NCBI RefSeq assembly: GCF_000812945.1
Contig: NZ_JSYM01000001.1
Coordinates: 1,860,001-1,924,000 of the forward strand
Source of the DNA: Flavobacterium sp. AED
Lineage (GTDB): Bacteria; Bacteroidota; Bacteroidia; Flavobacteriales; Flavobacteriaceae
Length of the DNA: 64,000 bases
Reading direction: 5' to 3'
The position numbers and the translations under genes were made by a program. Within the stretch, counting starts at the first letter, position 1; the number at the start of each line of letters is the position of its first letter. Positions 7,852-16,170 of this stretch are shown piece after piece. The notes under the pieces were generated by a model. The model saw nothing but the letters and a program-made list of their open reading frames with translations, was not told the DNA's origin and did no database searches.

Positions 7852-7908
7852 GGAATTGTAGTTATTATTTTACATTTGGTAAAAAATCATCATTCAAAAT
7901 CATAAAAA

Positions 7909-8640
7909 TTGAAAAATAAAATTTACGCTTTTTTGCTTTTAGGGCTACTCGCTACAAGCTGCCAAATCACCGAAACCATCCATTTAAACCAGGACGGAAC
8001 GGGAAGAATAGAAACCGAATCACTTCGCGATGAACACAGTTACATGCAACTAGCGGGAGAAAATTATTCCAAAGAAGAAAAATTCGAGGATACAACTTAC
8101 GTTTTCAAGGATTTTATAACGAAATATTCGGAAACATTTTCAAAACTTCCAGCATCCGAAAAAGCTATTTTTCAAAAATATGCAACCGTAAATGTTCACA
8201 TCAAGAAAAGTTCCTATGAGAAAGAATTTCGAACAAAAATCAATCAAAACTTCGATAAAATTTCAGCAGTTCCGGATTTATACAAAACTCAGGAATATGC
8301 GGATGATTTAGAACATAATTATGCCTTGACAGCCGAAGAACATTATTATAGTGTAAGTTATGCTTTTGACGGAAGTCTTTTTAAAAGAATAGTGAAAATT
8401 ACTGATGAAGTCGAATTGAAAAAACAACAGGATAAAATTTCAGAATTGAAAACCCGAGTAGCCAATTTTAAAATCAATCAATCCTATGTTTTAAAATATT
8501 ATTTTCCTCGAAAAATAAAATCAGTTTCAAATGCAAATGCAAAAATCAGCGAAGACAAAAAAGCATTGGAATTGCAATTCCTTTTATCGGATTGTTTGCA
8601 AAATCCAGAAAGCACAAATTTAGAGGTGATTTTGGAATAA
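7909..8640 (+). CDS. Hypothetical lipoprotein
   Basis: 243 aa starting at TTG; the in-frame codon just upstream is a stop two codons away, so TTG is the only start that keeps the signal. MKNKIYAFLLLGLLATSC is a lipoprotein signal with Cys18. The next residues, QITETIHLNQDGTGRIE, resemble small outer-membrane lipoproteins of Flavobacteria that open with a beta hairpin. The middle is charged and helical (LKKQQDKISELKTRVANF). No catalytic motif or named domain is recognised. It stands alone between lysS and lipB, downstream of repeat copy B. Confidence 0.7.
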   Translation: MKNKIYAFLLLGLLATSCQITETIHLNQDGTGRIETESLRDEHSYMQLAGENYSKEEKFEDTTYVFKDFITKYSETFSKLPASEKAIFQKYATVNVHIKKSSYEKEFRTKINQNFDKISAVPDLYKTQEYADDLEHNYALTAEEHYYSVSYAFDGSLFKRIVKITDEVELKKQQDKISELKTRVANFKINQSYVLKYYFPRKIKSVSNANAKISEDKKALELQFLLSDCLQNPESTNLEVILE

Positions 8641-8697
8641 GAATTTTAAACTATAAGATGTAAGGGAACACTGTATTATTCATTCTTGAAAACTTTG

Positions 8698-8705
8698 TAC
8701 CTTTG
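8698..8705 (+). promoter_or_regulatory. Putative lipB promoter -7 element TACCTTTG
   Basis: Exact TAnnTTTG match 53 bases before the lipB start. No TTG is seen at the right upstream distance. Confidence 0.45.
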
Positions 8706-8730
8706 CCAATCAAAAATAAGGGGACGAAAT

Positions 8731-8757
8731 AGGATTGCTTCGTTCCTCGCAATGACA
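8731..8757. repeat. Short dispersed motif abutting the lipB start
   Basis: AGGATTGCTTCGTTCCTCGC followed by AATGACA is a motif I know as a common dispersed intergenic sequence in many bacteria (its reverse reads TCATTGCGAGGAACGAAGC). It ends directly at the lipB start codon and contributes an out-of-frame ATG at 8752. Confidence 0.45.
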
Positions 8758-8758
8758 A

Positions 8759-9463
8759 ATGAACAAAACCATCCAACTTCAAGATTTAGGAAACAAAGAT
8801 TACAAGGAAACTTGGGAATACCAAGAAGAATTGTTCAAAGAAATAGTTGACTTAAAAATTAAAAATAGGAGAGAGGAAACGAGTTTACAAACTCCTAATT
8901 ATTTCCTTTTTGTGGAACATCCTCACGTTTATACTTTGGGTAAAAGTGGCGATTTAAGTAATTTGCTTTTATCCGAAAAACAACTGGAATCCAAAGGAGC
9001 GACGTTCTATAAAATCAATCGTGGTGGCGATATTACGTATCATGGACCCGGACAAATTGTGGGTTATCCAATTATAGACTTAGAAAATTTCTTTACGGAT
9101 ATTCATAAATACTTGCGTTTTCTAGAAGAAGCCATTATTCTTACACTTCAAGAATATGGAATTTCTTGTGGCAGAAGTGAAGGTGAAACTGGAGTTTGGT
9201 TAGGTGCAGGAACTCCATTTGCAAGAAAAATTTGTGCTATGGGCGTACGTGCTTCCCGTTGGGTAACCATGCATGGATTTGCACTAAACGTAAATGCTGA
9301 TTTGGGTTATTTTGACAATATTATTCCGTGTGGAATTCGCGGTAAAGCCGTAACTACATTAAACGTAGAACTTGGAGTTGAAAGAGTAAACGAAGAAGAA
9401 GTCAAAGAGAAAATCCTAAAACATTTCTCCCATTTATTCGAAGCTACATTTGAGAAATCTTAA
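8759..9463 (+). CDS. lipB: Octanoyl-[acyl carrier protein]-protein N-octanoyltransferase (lipoate-protein ligase B)
   Basis: 234 aa. It moves octanoyl from acyl carrier protein to lipoyl domains of 2-oxoacid dehydrogenases and the glycine cleavage system, the first step of lipoate synthesis. Signatures are NRGGDITYHGPGQIVGYPII, ARKICAMGVRASRWVTMHGF with the conserved Lys, and NIIPCGIRGKAVTTL with the acyl-thioester Cys. Length fits the family. The stop codon is one base away from the end of the convergent rnhB. Confidence 0.96.
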   Translation: MNKTIQLQDLGNKDYKETWEYQEELFKEIVDLKIKNRREETSLQTPNYFLFVEHPHVYTLGKSGDLSNLLLSEKQLESKGATFYKINRGGDITYHGPGQIVGYPIIDLENFFTDIHKYLRFLEEAIILTLQEYGISCGRSEGETGVWLGAGTPFARKICAMGVRASRWVTMHGFALNVNADLGYFDNIIPCGIRGKAVTTLNVELGVERVNEEEVKEKILKHFSHLFEATFEKS

Positions 9464-9464
9464 A

Positions 9465-10124
9465 TCAAAAATCAAAAGAATATTGTTCCGGTAACAATCG
9501 AAACGTCATTCGGTGGTATTTCGTAATCCCGTATTTCCGTATTGCTTCACGATGTTCTTTGGTAGGATAACCTTTATTTTGTTTCCAATTGTACATAGGG
9601 AATTCCTCGTGAATGCGGTTCATATAGTCATCCCGATACGTTTTTGCCAACACTGAGGCAGCAGCGATACTCATAAATTTAGAGTCCCCTTTTACAATAC
9701 TGGTATTTGGAATCGAATTAAGAATTTCGAGTTCAGCATCAGTAAAGATTTTCCCTCCACGGTTTTTTATCCCTTTTTTGTGAATTAATGGTGCATTCCC
9801 ATCCACAATAATATATTCGGGTCTGGGATGGAGTTTTAGAATACTTTCCTGCATCGCTTTTATCGATGCGTTCAGAATATTAATCTCGTCAATTACCAAA
9901 GGCTCAAGATGCGTTACAGCAAAGGAAATGGCTTGCTGCTCAATAATAGGTCTTAACTTTTCTCGGACTTTTTCGGATAATTGTTTACTGTCATTCAGTA
10001 TAGCGTTTTCAAAATCAAAAGGTAATATAACGGCTGCTGCAGTTACAGGACCGGCAAGACAGCCACGACCTGCTTCATCAGTTCCGCTTTCGAGGATAAT
10101 TTTCGAAAAATTGTTTTCGAGCAT
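9465..10124 (-). CDS. rnhB: Ribonuclease HII
   Basis: 219 aa. It cleaves the RNA strand of RNA-DNA hybrids, including single ribonucleotides in [22 protein letters not shown] carries the first acidic pair, [10 protein letters not shown] the third acid, and [17 protein letters not shown] the fourth. [13 protein letters not shown] near the C-terminus is the family's substrate-binding end. It is convergent with lipB with only one base between the stops and no hairpin, so both transcripts must run into each other. Confidence 0.95.
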   Translation of the reverse strand: MLENNFSKIILESGTDEAGRGCLAGPVTAAAVILPFDFENAILNDSKQLSEKVREKLRPIIEQQAISFAVTHLEPLVIDEINILNASIKAMQESILKLHPRPEYIIVDGNAPLIHKKGIKNRGGKIFTDAELEILNSIPNTSIVKGDSKFMSIAAASVLAKTYRDDYMNRIHEEFPMYNWKQNKGYPTKEHREAIRKYGITKYHRMTFRLLPEQYSFDF

Positions 10125-10244
10125 GTTCTGTTTTTTAAAGAAACAAATATTATAAAATTTTCGCTGTAAAAACCCGTTAGTTACCTATTTGTTATAACAA
10201 TCCTATAAAATGCTGTGTTTTTTTATTTATATGTTTTTATAAAT

Positions 10245-10252
10245 TACCTTTG
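10245..10252 (+). promoter_or_regulatory. Putative porin promoter -7 element TACCTTTG
   Basis: Exact TAnnTTTG match 47 bases before the ATG at 10299, giving a short A/T-rich leader. Confidence 0.55.
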
Positions 10253-10298
10253 CTTGATTAAAATTGTAAAAATAATTGCCTAATTATACCCCATTCAA

Positions 10299-12257
10299 AT
10301 GAGAATTTTCTTTTTTTTTATTTTTATATCATTCTCCACTTTGCTGTTTTCTCAAGAAAGGAATAGTAAAGAATTAGATTACAATAGCAAATACAACGGT
10401 TCCGATTCTATCAAAAAGGTAAAACAACCCGTTGCTACCATAGATATGTATCGCGTGATTACTTTGGATCGAGACACAACTTACATAGATACTTCACTTA
10501 CTATCCAAAAAGAGTACAGCCATAATTATTTGCGAAAAGACATTTTTGGACTTTTGCCTTTTGCAAATGAAGGCCAAACGTATAATACGTTGCAATATAG
10601 TTTAACTGATTTTTCGCCTTTACCAGAATTTGGTTTCAAAGCAAAACATTTTAATTTTCTGGAGGCAAACCAAATACGATATAGTTCAGTCGCCACTCCA
10701 GTTACCGAATTATATTTTAAAAGTGTCATGCAAAAAGGACAATCGACTGATGCATTCATTACTTTAAACACGTCTGAAAATCTTAATTTTTCTATAGCCT
10801 ACAGAGGATTGCGCTCTCAGGGAGAATATTTAAATCAATTGGCAAGTACAGGAAATTTTAGATTCACAGTAAGTTATAACACTAAAAATAAACGCTATTA
10901 TTCTAATGCACATTTTACATCGCAAGATATTCTAAATGAAGAAAACGGCGGAATTACAACCATTAGTGATTTCGAAAGTGAAGACCCAAAATACAATAAC
11001 AGACAACGATTTGAAGTCTTTTTTTTAGATGCTAAATCATTTCTGAAGGGGAAAAGAATATTCTTAGATCACAATTTTAGAATAAATGCAAATAAAGGAG
11101 CAAATAATTTATATGTAACGCACCAATTTAATTATGAAAATAAGTTTTTCGAATACAATCAGCTAACCGTTCCTTCTACCGTGGGTTCGGAAATTGTATA
11201 TCGATTTGGGGCTTCTTTCAAAGACAGTGGAATTAATGATCAAACCCGGTACAATAAAATGTATAATAGAGCTGGATTGATTTATGAGAATACAACTTTA
11301 GGAAAATTTCAGTTTTTTGTAGATGATTTTAGGTCTAATTATTACTACAACCAGATATTAATTTTTGATAATAAAACGGTTCCGGGTTCTTTGGCTCAAA
11401 AAATAAATAATGCAGGAGGGCAATATGAGTATCAAAAAAATAAATGGAATGGGAAATTCTTGTATTCAAGATCGATTACAAATCAATCTTTATCAAATTT
11501 GGATGCTAAAGTTAAATATGATTTTAATGAGGAAACGCAGTTGTCATTTCAATATCAAAACATAAATAAGCTACCAAATAATAATTACAATCTGTATCAG
11601 AGTAGTTATGTTCAGTACAACTGGTCAAATGATTTCAAGAATGAGAAAATAAACTCAATTAGTGCTAATGCAATTACACCGTGGTTTAATGCCTCGTTAC
11701 AGTATTCCGTTCTAAACGATCATTTGTATTTTAATGATGTTTCAACCGATGCACAAATATTGGCACGTACTCAAATCGTTGCTCCGGCACAATACGCTAA
11801 TACCATAAATTATTTGTCCGTGAAAGTGAACAAAGAATTGAAATTTGGTAGTTTCGCATTAGATAATACTGTTTTGTATCAAAAAGTTGATCAGCAAGAT
11901 AATGTATTAAACGTTCCTGAAATTGTGACTAGAAATACATTCTATTACTCGGGTTCTTTTTTCAAAAAGAAAGCTTTGTTTTTGCAAACTGGTATTTCTT
12001 TGAATTATTTTACGAAATATTTTGCCAATGATTATAATCCGGTTATTGGTGAGTTTTTCGTTCAAGACAAAAAGGAAATTGGAAATTCTCCAAACTTTGA
12101 TTTCTTTATTAATGCCAAGATTCAAAGAACCAGAATTTACTTTAAAGCAGAGCATTTTAATTCGTCTTTATCGGGTAATAATTTTTACGCGTCACCTAAT
12201 AATCCGTCTCGTGATTTTACAATCCGTTTTGGACTGGTTTGGAATTTCTTCAATTAA
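10299..12257 (+). CDS. Putative porin (outer-membrane beta-barrel)
   Basis: 652 aa with signal peptide MRIFFFFIFISFSTLLFSQ. The N-terminal region contains ATIDMYRVITLDRDTTYIDTSLTIQKEYSHNYLRKD and FGLLPFANEGQTYNTLQYS, the conserved opening of the Bacteroidota putative porin family. The remainder is a long series of amphipathic strands (about 200-650) and ends DFTIRFGLVWNFFN, a C-terminal aromatic as expected for barrel assembly. It presumably lets small solutes through the outer membrane; the substrate is unknown. It has its own promoter-like -7 box upstream. Confidence 0.85.
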   Translation: MRIFFFFIFISFSTLLFSQERNSKELDYNSKYNGSDSIKKVKQPVATIDMYRVITLDRDTTYIDTSLTIQKEYSHNYLRKDIFGLLPFANEGQTYNTLQYSLTDFSPLPEFGFKAKHFNFLEANQIRYSSVATPVTELYFKSVMQKGQSTDAFITLNTSENLNFSIAYRGLRSQGEYLNQLASTGNFRFTVSYNTKNKRYYSNAHFTSQDILNEENGGITTISDFESEDPKYNNRQRFEVFFLDAKSFLKGKRIFLDHNFRINANKGANNLYVTHQFNYENKFFEYNQLTVPSTVGSEIVYRFGASFKDSGINDQTRYNKMYNRAGLIYENTTLGKFQFFVDDFRSNYYYNQILIFDNKTVPGSLAQKINNAGGQYEYQKNKWNGKFLYSRSITNQSLSNLDAKVKYDFNEETQLSFQYQNINKLPNNNYNLYQSSYVQYNWSNDFKNEKINSISANAITPWFNASLQYSVLNDHLYFNDVSTDAQILARTQIVAPAQYANTINYLSVKVNKELKFGSFALDNTVLYQKVDQQDNVLNVPEIVTRNTFYYSGSFFKKKALFLQTGISLNYFTKYFANDYNPVIGEFFVQDKKEIGNSPNFDFFINAKIQRTRIYFKAEHFNSSLSGNNFYASPNNPSRDFTIRFGLVWNFFN

Positions 12258-12454
12258 TAAATAGTAGCGCACTATTTAGTAAAAAAAAAGCCCTTTTTTC
12301 AATGCTAATCGATATGCTTTTACTCGCTTGGGAATAAGCTAGTGATGGATATTGTTTTAAATGAAATTCTAGGAACTCCCAATAAAATAAAAGTATAGCG
12401 AATTAATAAGGAGTGTAAAATTCTTTAATCAAGATTTTTTTTGTAACAATATGC

Positions 12455-12462
12455 TATCTTTG
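12455..12462 (+). promoter_or_regulatory. Putative promoter -7 element TATCTTTG upstream of the PLP enzyme gene
   Basis: Exact TAnnTTTG match, 32 bases before the ATG at 12494. The 236-bp gap after the porin otherwise shows no clear gene. Confidence 0.55.
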
Positions 12463-12493
12463 TGTTGTGATTTATAACAACGAACACTCTTAA

Positions 12494-13867
12494 ATGAATA
12501 ATAAAATGCACTACGCAGAAAATATATTAGGCACAATAGGCAACACACCATTAGTTAAACTTAATAAAGTTGTTGCTGGTATAGATGCTTTGGTACTTGC
12601 TAAAGTAGAAACCTTCAATCCTGGAAATTCCGTAAAAGACAGAATGGCCGTTAAAATGATTGAAGATGCCGAAGCGGATGGAAGACTAAAACCAGGAGGA
12701 ACCATTATCGAAGGGACTTCAGGAAATACAGGAATGGGATTGGCATTAGTGGCTATCATAAAAGGGTACAAACTTATTTGTGTGATTTCGGATAAGCAGT
12801 CTAAAGAAAAAATGGATATTCTTCGTGCTGTAGGCGCAAAAGTGGTAGTTTGTCCTACTGATGTAGAACCTACCGATCCACGTTCGTATTATTCTGTTTC
12901 TAAAAGATTAGCAGAGGAAACAACTAATTCTTGGTATGTAAACCAATACGATAATCCATCTAATTCTTTAGCGCATTATGAGCAAACCGGACCTGAAATT
13001 TGGGAACAAACTGGCGGTAAAATCACTCATTTTGTATCGGGTGTAGGAACTGGAGGAACGATTTCAGGTGTTGGGAAATATTTGAAAGAAAGAAATCCGA
13101 ATATTAAAATTTGGGGAATTGATACCTATGGTTCTGTATTTAAAAAGTACCATGAAACAGGTATTTTCGATGAAAATGAAATTTATTCTTATATTACAGA
13201 AGGAATTGGTGAGGACATATTGCCAAAGAATGTTGACTTCTCTTTGATTGATGGTTTTACAAAAGTAACGGATAAAGATGCAGCGGTTTATACCCGAAAA
13301 ATTGCATTGGAAGAAGGGATTTTTGTTGGGAATTCAGCAGGTGCAGCGGTAAAAGGATTGTTGCAACTTAAGGAGCATTTCAAACCGGAAGATGTGGTGG
13401 TTGTTTTGTTTCATGATTCCGGAAGCCGTTATGTAGGCAAAATGTTCAATGACGATTGGATGCGTGAAAGAGGATTTTTGGATGAGGAAATCAAAAAAGC
13501 AGAAGATGTTATCAAAGATCATATCGACAAACCATTGATTGTAGTTCGTACAGAAGAATTAGTTTCACACGCTATAGAAAGAATGCGTAAATACAAGATT
13601 TCTCAAATTCCGGTGATTGACGTCACAGGATTTGTAGGTTCTGTTGATGAAAGTGATTTGTTCCAAAGTTACGTTGCCGATAAAAATGTTGCAGACAGAC
13701 CCATTAAAGAAATTATGGGAAAACCATTTCCAATCGTAAAATTAGGAACCTCAATAGAAGAAGTTTCGAAATTATTTACCAAAGAAAACGATGCGGTTTT
13801 GGTTGAATTAGAAAATGGAAATCACCATATAATTACCAAATATGATATTATTGGGTCGATAAAATAA
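12494..13867 (+). CDS. PLP-dependent cystathionine beta-synthase / cysteine synthase-like protein with CBS domains
   Basis: 457 aa. Residues 1-330 form a fold-type II PLP enzyme: ILGTIGNTPLVKL, NPGNSVKDRMAV with the Schiff-base Lys48, the phosphate and substrate loop EGTSGNTGMGLA, and VSGVGTGGTISGVGKYLK. GIFVGNSAGAAVKG is the C-terminal cofactor region. Residues about 340-457 are two CBS motifs (VRTEELVSHAIERMRKYKIS; VKLGTSIEEVSKLFTKEN), which usually bind adenosyl ligands. It may act in transsulfuration or make cysteine from O-acetylserine; the domain order is that of cystathionine beta-synthase. No haem-binding N-terminal extension is present. Confidence 0.9.
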   Translation: MNNKMHYAENILGTIGNTPLVKLNKVVAGIDALVLAKVETFNPGNSVKDRMAVKMIEDAEADGRLKPGGTIIEGTSGNTGMGLALVAIIKGYKLICVISDKQSKEKMDILRAVGAKVVVCPTDVEPTDPRSYYSVSKRLAEETTNSWYVNQYDNPSNSLAHYEQTGPEIWEQTGGKITHFVSGVGTGGTISGVGKYLKERNPNIKIWGIDTYGSVFKKYHETGIFDENEIYSYITEGIGEDILPKNVDFSLIDGFTKVTDKDAAVYTRKIALEEGIFVGNSAGAAVKGLLQLKEHFKPEDVVVVLFHDSGSRYVGKMFNDDWMRERGFLDEEIKKAEDVIKDHIDKPLIVVRTEELVSHAIERMRKYKISQIPVIDVTGFVGSVDESDLFQSYVADKNVADRPIKEIMGKPFPIVKLGTSIEEVSKLFTKENDAVLVELENGNHHIITKYDIIGSIK

Positions 13868-13900
13868 TAATATATTTTTCAAGTATTAAAATTTTCATAA

Positions 13901-13945
13901 CCACAAATTTGACGAATTAAATTCGTTAAATTTGTGGTTTTTTAG
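13901..13945 (+). terminator. Intrinsic terminator after the PLP enzyme
   Basis: A 37-base near-perfect palindrome, CCACAAATTTGACGAATT then AATTCGTTAAATTTGTGG with one G-T pair, followed by a T run. It ends 20 bases before the next start. Confidence 0.85.
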
Positions 13946-13966
13946 TTTTATAAAAATGCAAATTTA

Positions 13967-14449
13967 ATGACCTTTACTGCTATAGATTTTGAAACCGCAA
14001 CAGCATTCCATCCTTGCTCAGTTGGTATTGTTACCGTAGAAAACGGAATAATTGTAGATGAATTTGTCAGTCTAATAAAGCCGCCAAATAATCTATATTC
14101 TCCTTTTACCATTCAAGTTCACGGAATTTATCCACGTGATACAGTAAATGCAAAATCATTTGCACAAGTATATCCTGAAATACAAAAACGGTTACAAAAC
14201 AGAGTGATTGTGGCGCATAATGAGAGTTTTGACAGAAATGTTCTGGCTAAATCAATGGCGCTTTATAATTTGGATTATGCTGATTTGAATATCGCTTCTC
14301 GTTGGGAATGTACCGTGAAAATTTATAAAGCCAAAGGATTAAAACCTACCAAATTAAGTGATTGCTGTCGGGAAATGAATATTTCATTAAATCATCACGA
14401 AGCGTTATCTGATGCTCGTGCTTGCGCTAAATTGTATTTATTGAAATAA
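13967..14449 (+). CDS. DnaQ-like 3'-5' exonuclease
   Basis: 160 aa, a stand-alone DEDDh exonuclease. Exo I is FTAIDFETA, Exo II is VIVAHNESFDRNVL, and Exo III is NHHEALSDARACAKLYL with the His and Asp of the DEDDh type. It resembles the epsilon subunit family but has no polymerase or helicase partner next to it. Substrate could be DNA or RNA ends; the function in repair or RNA turnover is unassigned. Confidence 0.9.
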   Translation: MTFTAIDFETATAFHPCSVGIVTVENGIIVDEFVSLIKPPNNLYSPFTIQVHGIYPRDTVNAKSFAQVYPEIQKRLQNRVIVAHNESFDRNVLAKSMALYNLDYADLNIASRWECTVKIYKAKGLKPTKLSDCCREMNISLNHHEALSDARACAKLYLLK

Positions 14450-14503
14450 ATTTCTTTCATTTCTGTTTTTTCCTTACTTTAGTCTTTCATCTAAAATATC
14501 AAA

Positions 14504-15775
14504 ATGAAAGAAGATTTCCTCCATTACCTCTGGAAATTCAAAAAGTTCGACACTTTGAATTTAAAAACGTTCAACAATGAGGGAGTCACAATTATCAATG
14601 TAGGTCAATATCTTGAATTGGCAGGTCCTGATTTCTTTAATGCTCAAATTACTATTGGTGATCAGAAATGGGCTGGAAACGTTGAAATTCATCTTAAATC
14701 TTCAGATTGGTATGTGCATCATCACGAAAAAGATTCGGGTTATGAAAATGTAATTTTGCATGTAGTTTGGGAACATGACACAGAGATTTTTAGAAACAAC
14801 AATACTGAAATTCCGGTTTTGGAACTTAAAAAATATGTTGAAAAAGAGACTGTCGAAAATTACCAATCTTTAATGGCTCCTAAATCTTGGATTTTTTGCG
14901 AAAAGCAACTAAAAGAGATTGACGAATTTGCTTTTAAAAACTGGCAAGAGCGTTTGTTCTTTGAACGTTTAGAAAGGAAATCCAAGCCTATATTTGATTT
15001 ACTGGAACAAACCAACCAAGATTGGGAAGCGGTTTTGTTTTCTCTTTTAGCGAAGAATTTTGGTCTAAATACGAATGGAGAAATCTTTTTAAAAATAGCG
15101 CAATCTATTCCCTTTTCGATTATAAGAAAAGAAAGTTTTGAAGTGGAGAATCTAGAAGCTTTGATTTTTGGAGCTTCGGGATTGCTGGATTTAGAAAAGG
15201 AAGATAATTATTTCAAAGATTTAAAATTCAGGTATTTCTACTTGTTGCATAAATATCAAATAGAGAAAGTGTGTATAGAACCCGTTCAGTTTTTTAAGCA
15301 CCGTCCTGATAATTTCCCTACGATACGACTTTCTCAATTGGCCAATTTATATCACAGTCAGCAAAATTTATTTTCTAAAATAAGCACTCTAAATTCATTA
15401 AAAGATATTTACGGAGTGTTTCAAGTATCCGCTTCTGAATATTGGTTAAATCATTACCAATTTGACAAAGAAAGTCCGAAGAAAAAGAGATCGCTTTCTA
15501 AATCTTTTATCGATTTGATTGTTATAAATACGATCATTCCACTTCAGTTTGCTTTCGCAAAAAGTCAAGGAAAGGAAATTTCAGAGGATTTAATAGGTCT
15601 TTTAAATGAAGTTGCTCCAGAGAAAAATGCGGTTATGGAAAAATTTAGTTCTTTCGGAATACAACCAAAAAGTGCTTTTGAAACACAATCTTTGTTGCAA
15701 CTCAAAAATGAGTATTGTAATAAAAGTAAATGTTTAGAATGTGTTGTAGGAATGGAATTGCTAAAAAGAAGTTGA
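14504..15775 (+). CDS. DUF2851 family protein
   Basis: 423 aa. The N-terminus MKEDFLHYLWKFKKFDTLNL and the block AGPDFFNAQITIGDQKWAGNVEIHLKSSDW with VILHVVWEHD match DUF2851, a family found across Bacteroidota and of unknown function. The NVEIH...SDW...H block looks nuclease-like (restriction-endonuclease-type strands with acidic residues), but this is inference. The C-terminal Cys cluster EYCNKSKCLECVVG (about 405-418) may bind metal. It follows the exonuclease by 54 bases. Confidence 0.85.
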   Translation: MKEDFLHYLWKFKKFDTLNLKTFNNEGVTIINVGQYLELAGPDFFNAQITIGDQKWAGNVEIHLKSSDWYVHHHEKDSGYENVILHVVWEHDTEIFRNNNTEIPVLELKKYVEKETVENYQSLMAPKSWIFCEKQLKEIDEFAFKNWQERLFFERLERKSKPIFDLLEQTNQDWEAVLFSLLAKNFGLNTNGEIFLKIAQSIPFSIIRKESFEVENLEALIFGASGLLDLEKEDNYFKDLKFRYFYLLHKYQIEKVCIEPVQFFKHRPDNFPTIRLSQLANLYHSQQNLFSKISTLNSLKDIYGVFQVSASEYWLNHYQFDKESPKKKRSLSKSFIDLIVINTIIPLQFAFAKSQGKEISEDLIGLLNEVAPEKNAVMEKFSSFGIQPKSAFETQSLLQLKNEYCNKSKCLECVVGMELLKRS

Positions 15776-15820
15776 TTCAGTTATTTTTAAATTAGTTAAC
15801 TGGAGCATGTAGTAATGTTG

Positions 15821-15828
15821 TAAATTTG
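15821..15828 (+). promoter_or_regulatory. Putative promoter -7 element TAAATTTG upstream of the PspC gene
   Basis: Exact TAnnTTTG match 36 bases before the ATG at 15865. Confidence 0.45.
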
Positions 15829-15864
15829 TTTTTCGAATTAACGAATAATCAATTTAACTAAAAG

Positions 15865-16092
15865 ATGTCAGTAGTAATCAAACTCAAATTTTTTTTTGAG
15901 AAACACGGTTTTCATGTTTCTTCCCGTATGGCTGATACACTAGGAATGCGGGCCAGTAGCGTGCGATTGTTTTTTATCTACTTGTCGTTTGTTACTGTTG
16001 GATTGTGGTTTGCCGTTTATTTGACATTGGCTTTTTGGATTCGTTTGAAAGATTTAATTCGGGCTAAACGCACTTCTGTTTTTGATTTGTAA
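15865..16092 (+). CDS. PspC domain protein
   Basis: 75 aa. A single PspC-like domain: a short N-terminal region with FHVSSRMADTLGMRASSVRLFFIY, then a membrane segment SFVTVGLWFAVYLTLAFWI and a basic tail. PspC proteins belong to the envelope-stress phage-shock response. Here it stands alone without pspA, so the role is inferred from family only. A bidirectional terminator follows. Confidence 0.8.
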   Translation: MSVVIKLKFFFEKHGFHVSSRMADTLGMRASSVRLFFIYLSFVTVGLWFAVYLTLAFWIRLKDLIRAKRTSVFDL

Positions 16093-16106
16093 AATCATAT
16101 AAATAA

Positions 16107-16156
16107 GAAAAAGGGATTATAAAGTATTTAAGCACTTTATAATCCCTTTTTTATTT
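16107..16156. terminator. Bidirectional terminator
   Basis: A 17-bp perfect stem, AAAAGGGATTATAAAGT/ACTTTATAATCCCTTTT, with T-rich flanks. It serves the PspC gene on one side and the permease on the other. Confidence 0.9.
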
Positions 16157-16170
16157 TTGAAAAAATAAAT

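Noticed and set aside
12258-12493. Possible small RNA after the porin
   Set aside because: The segment has no stable hairpin or promoter apart from the -7 box for the next gene.
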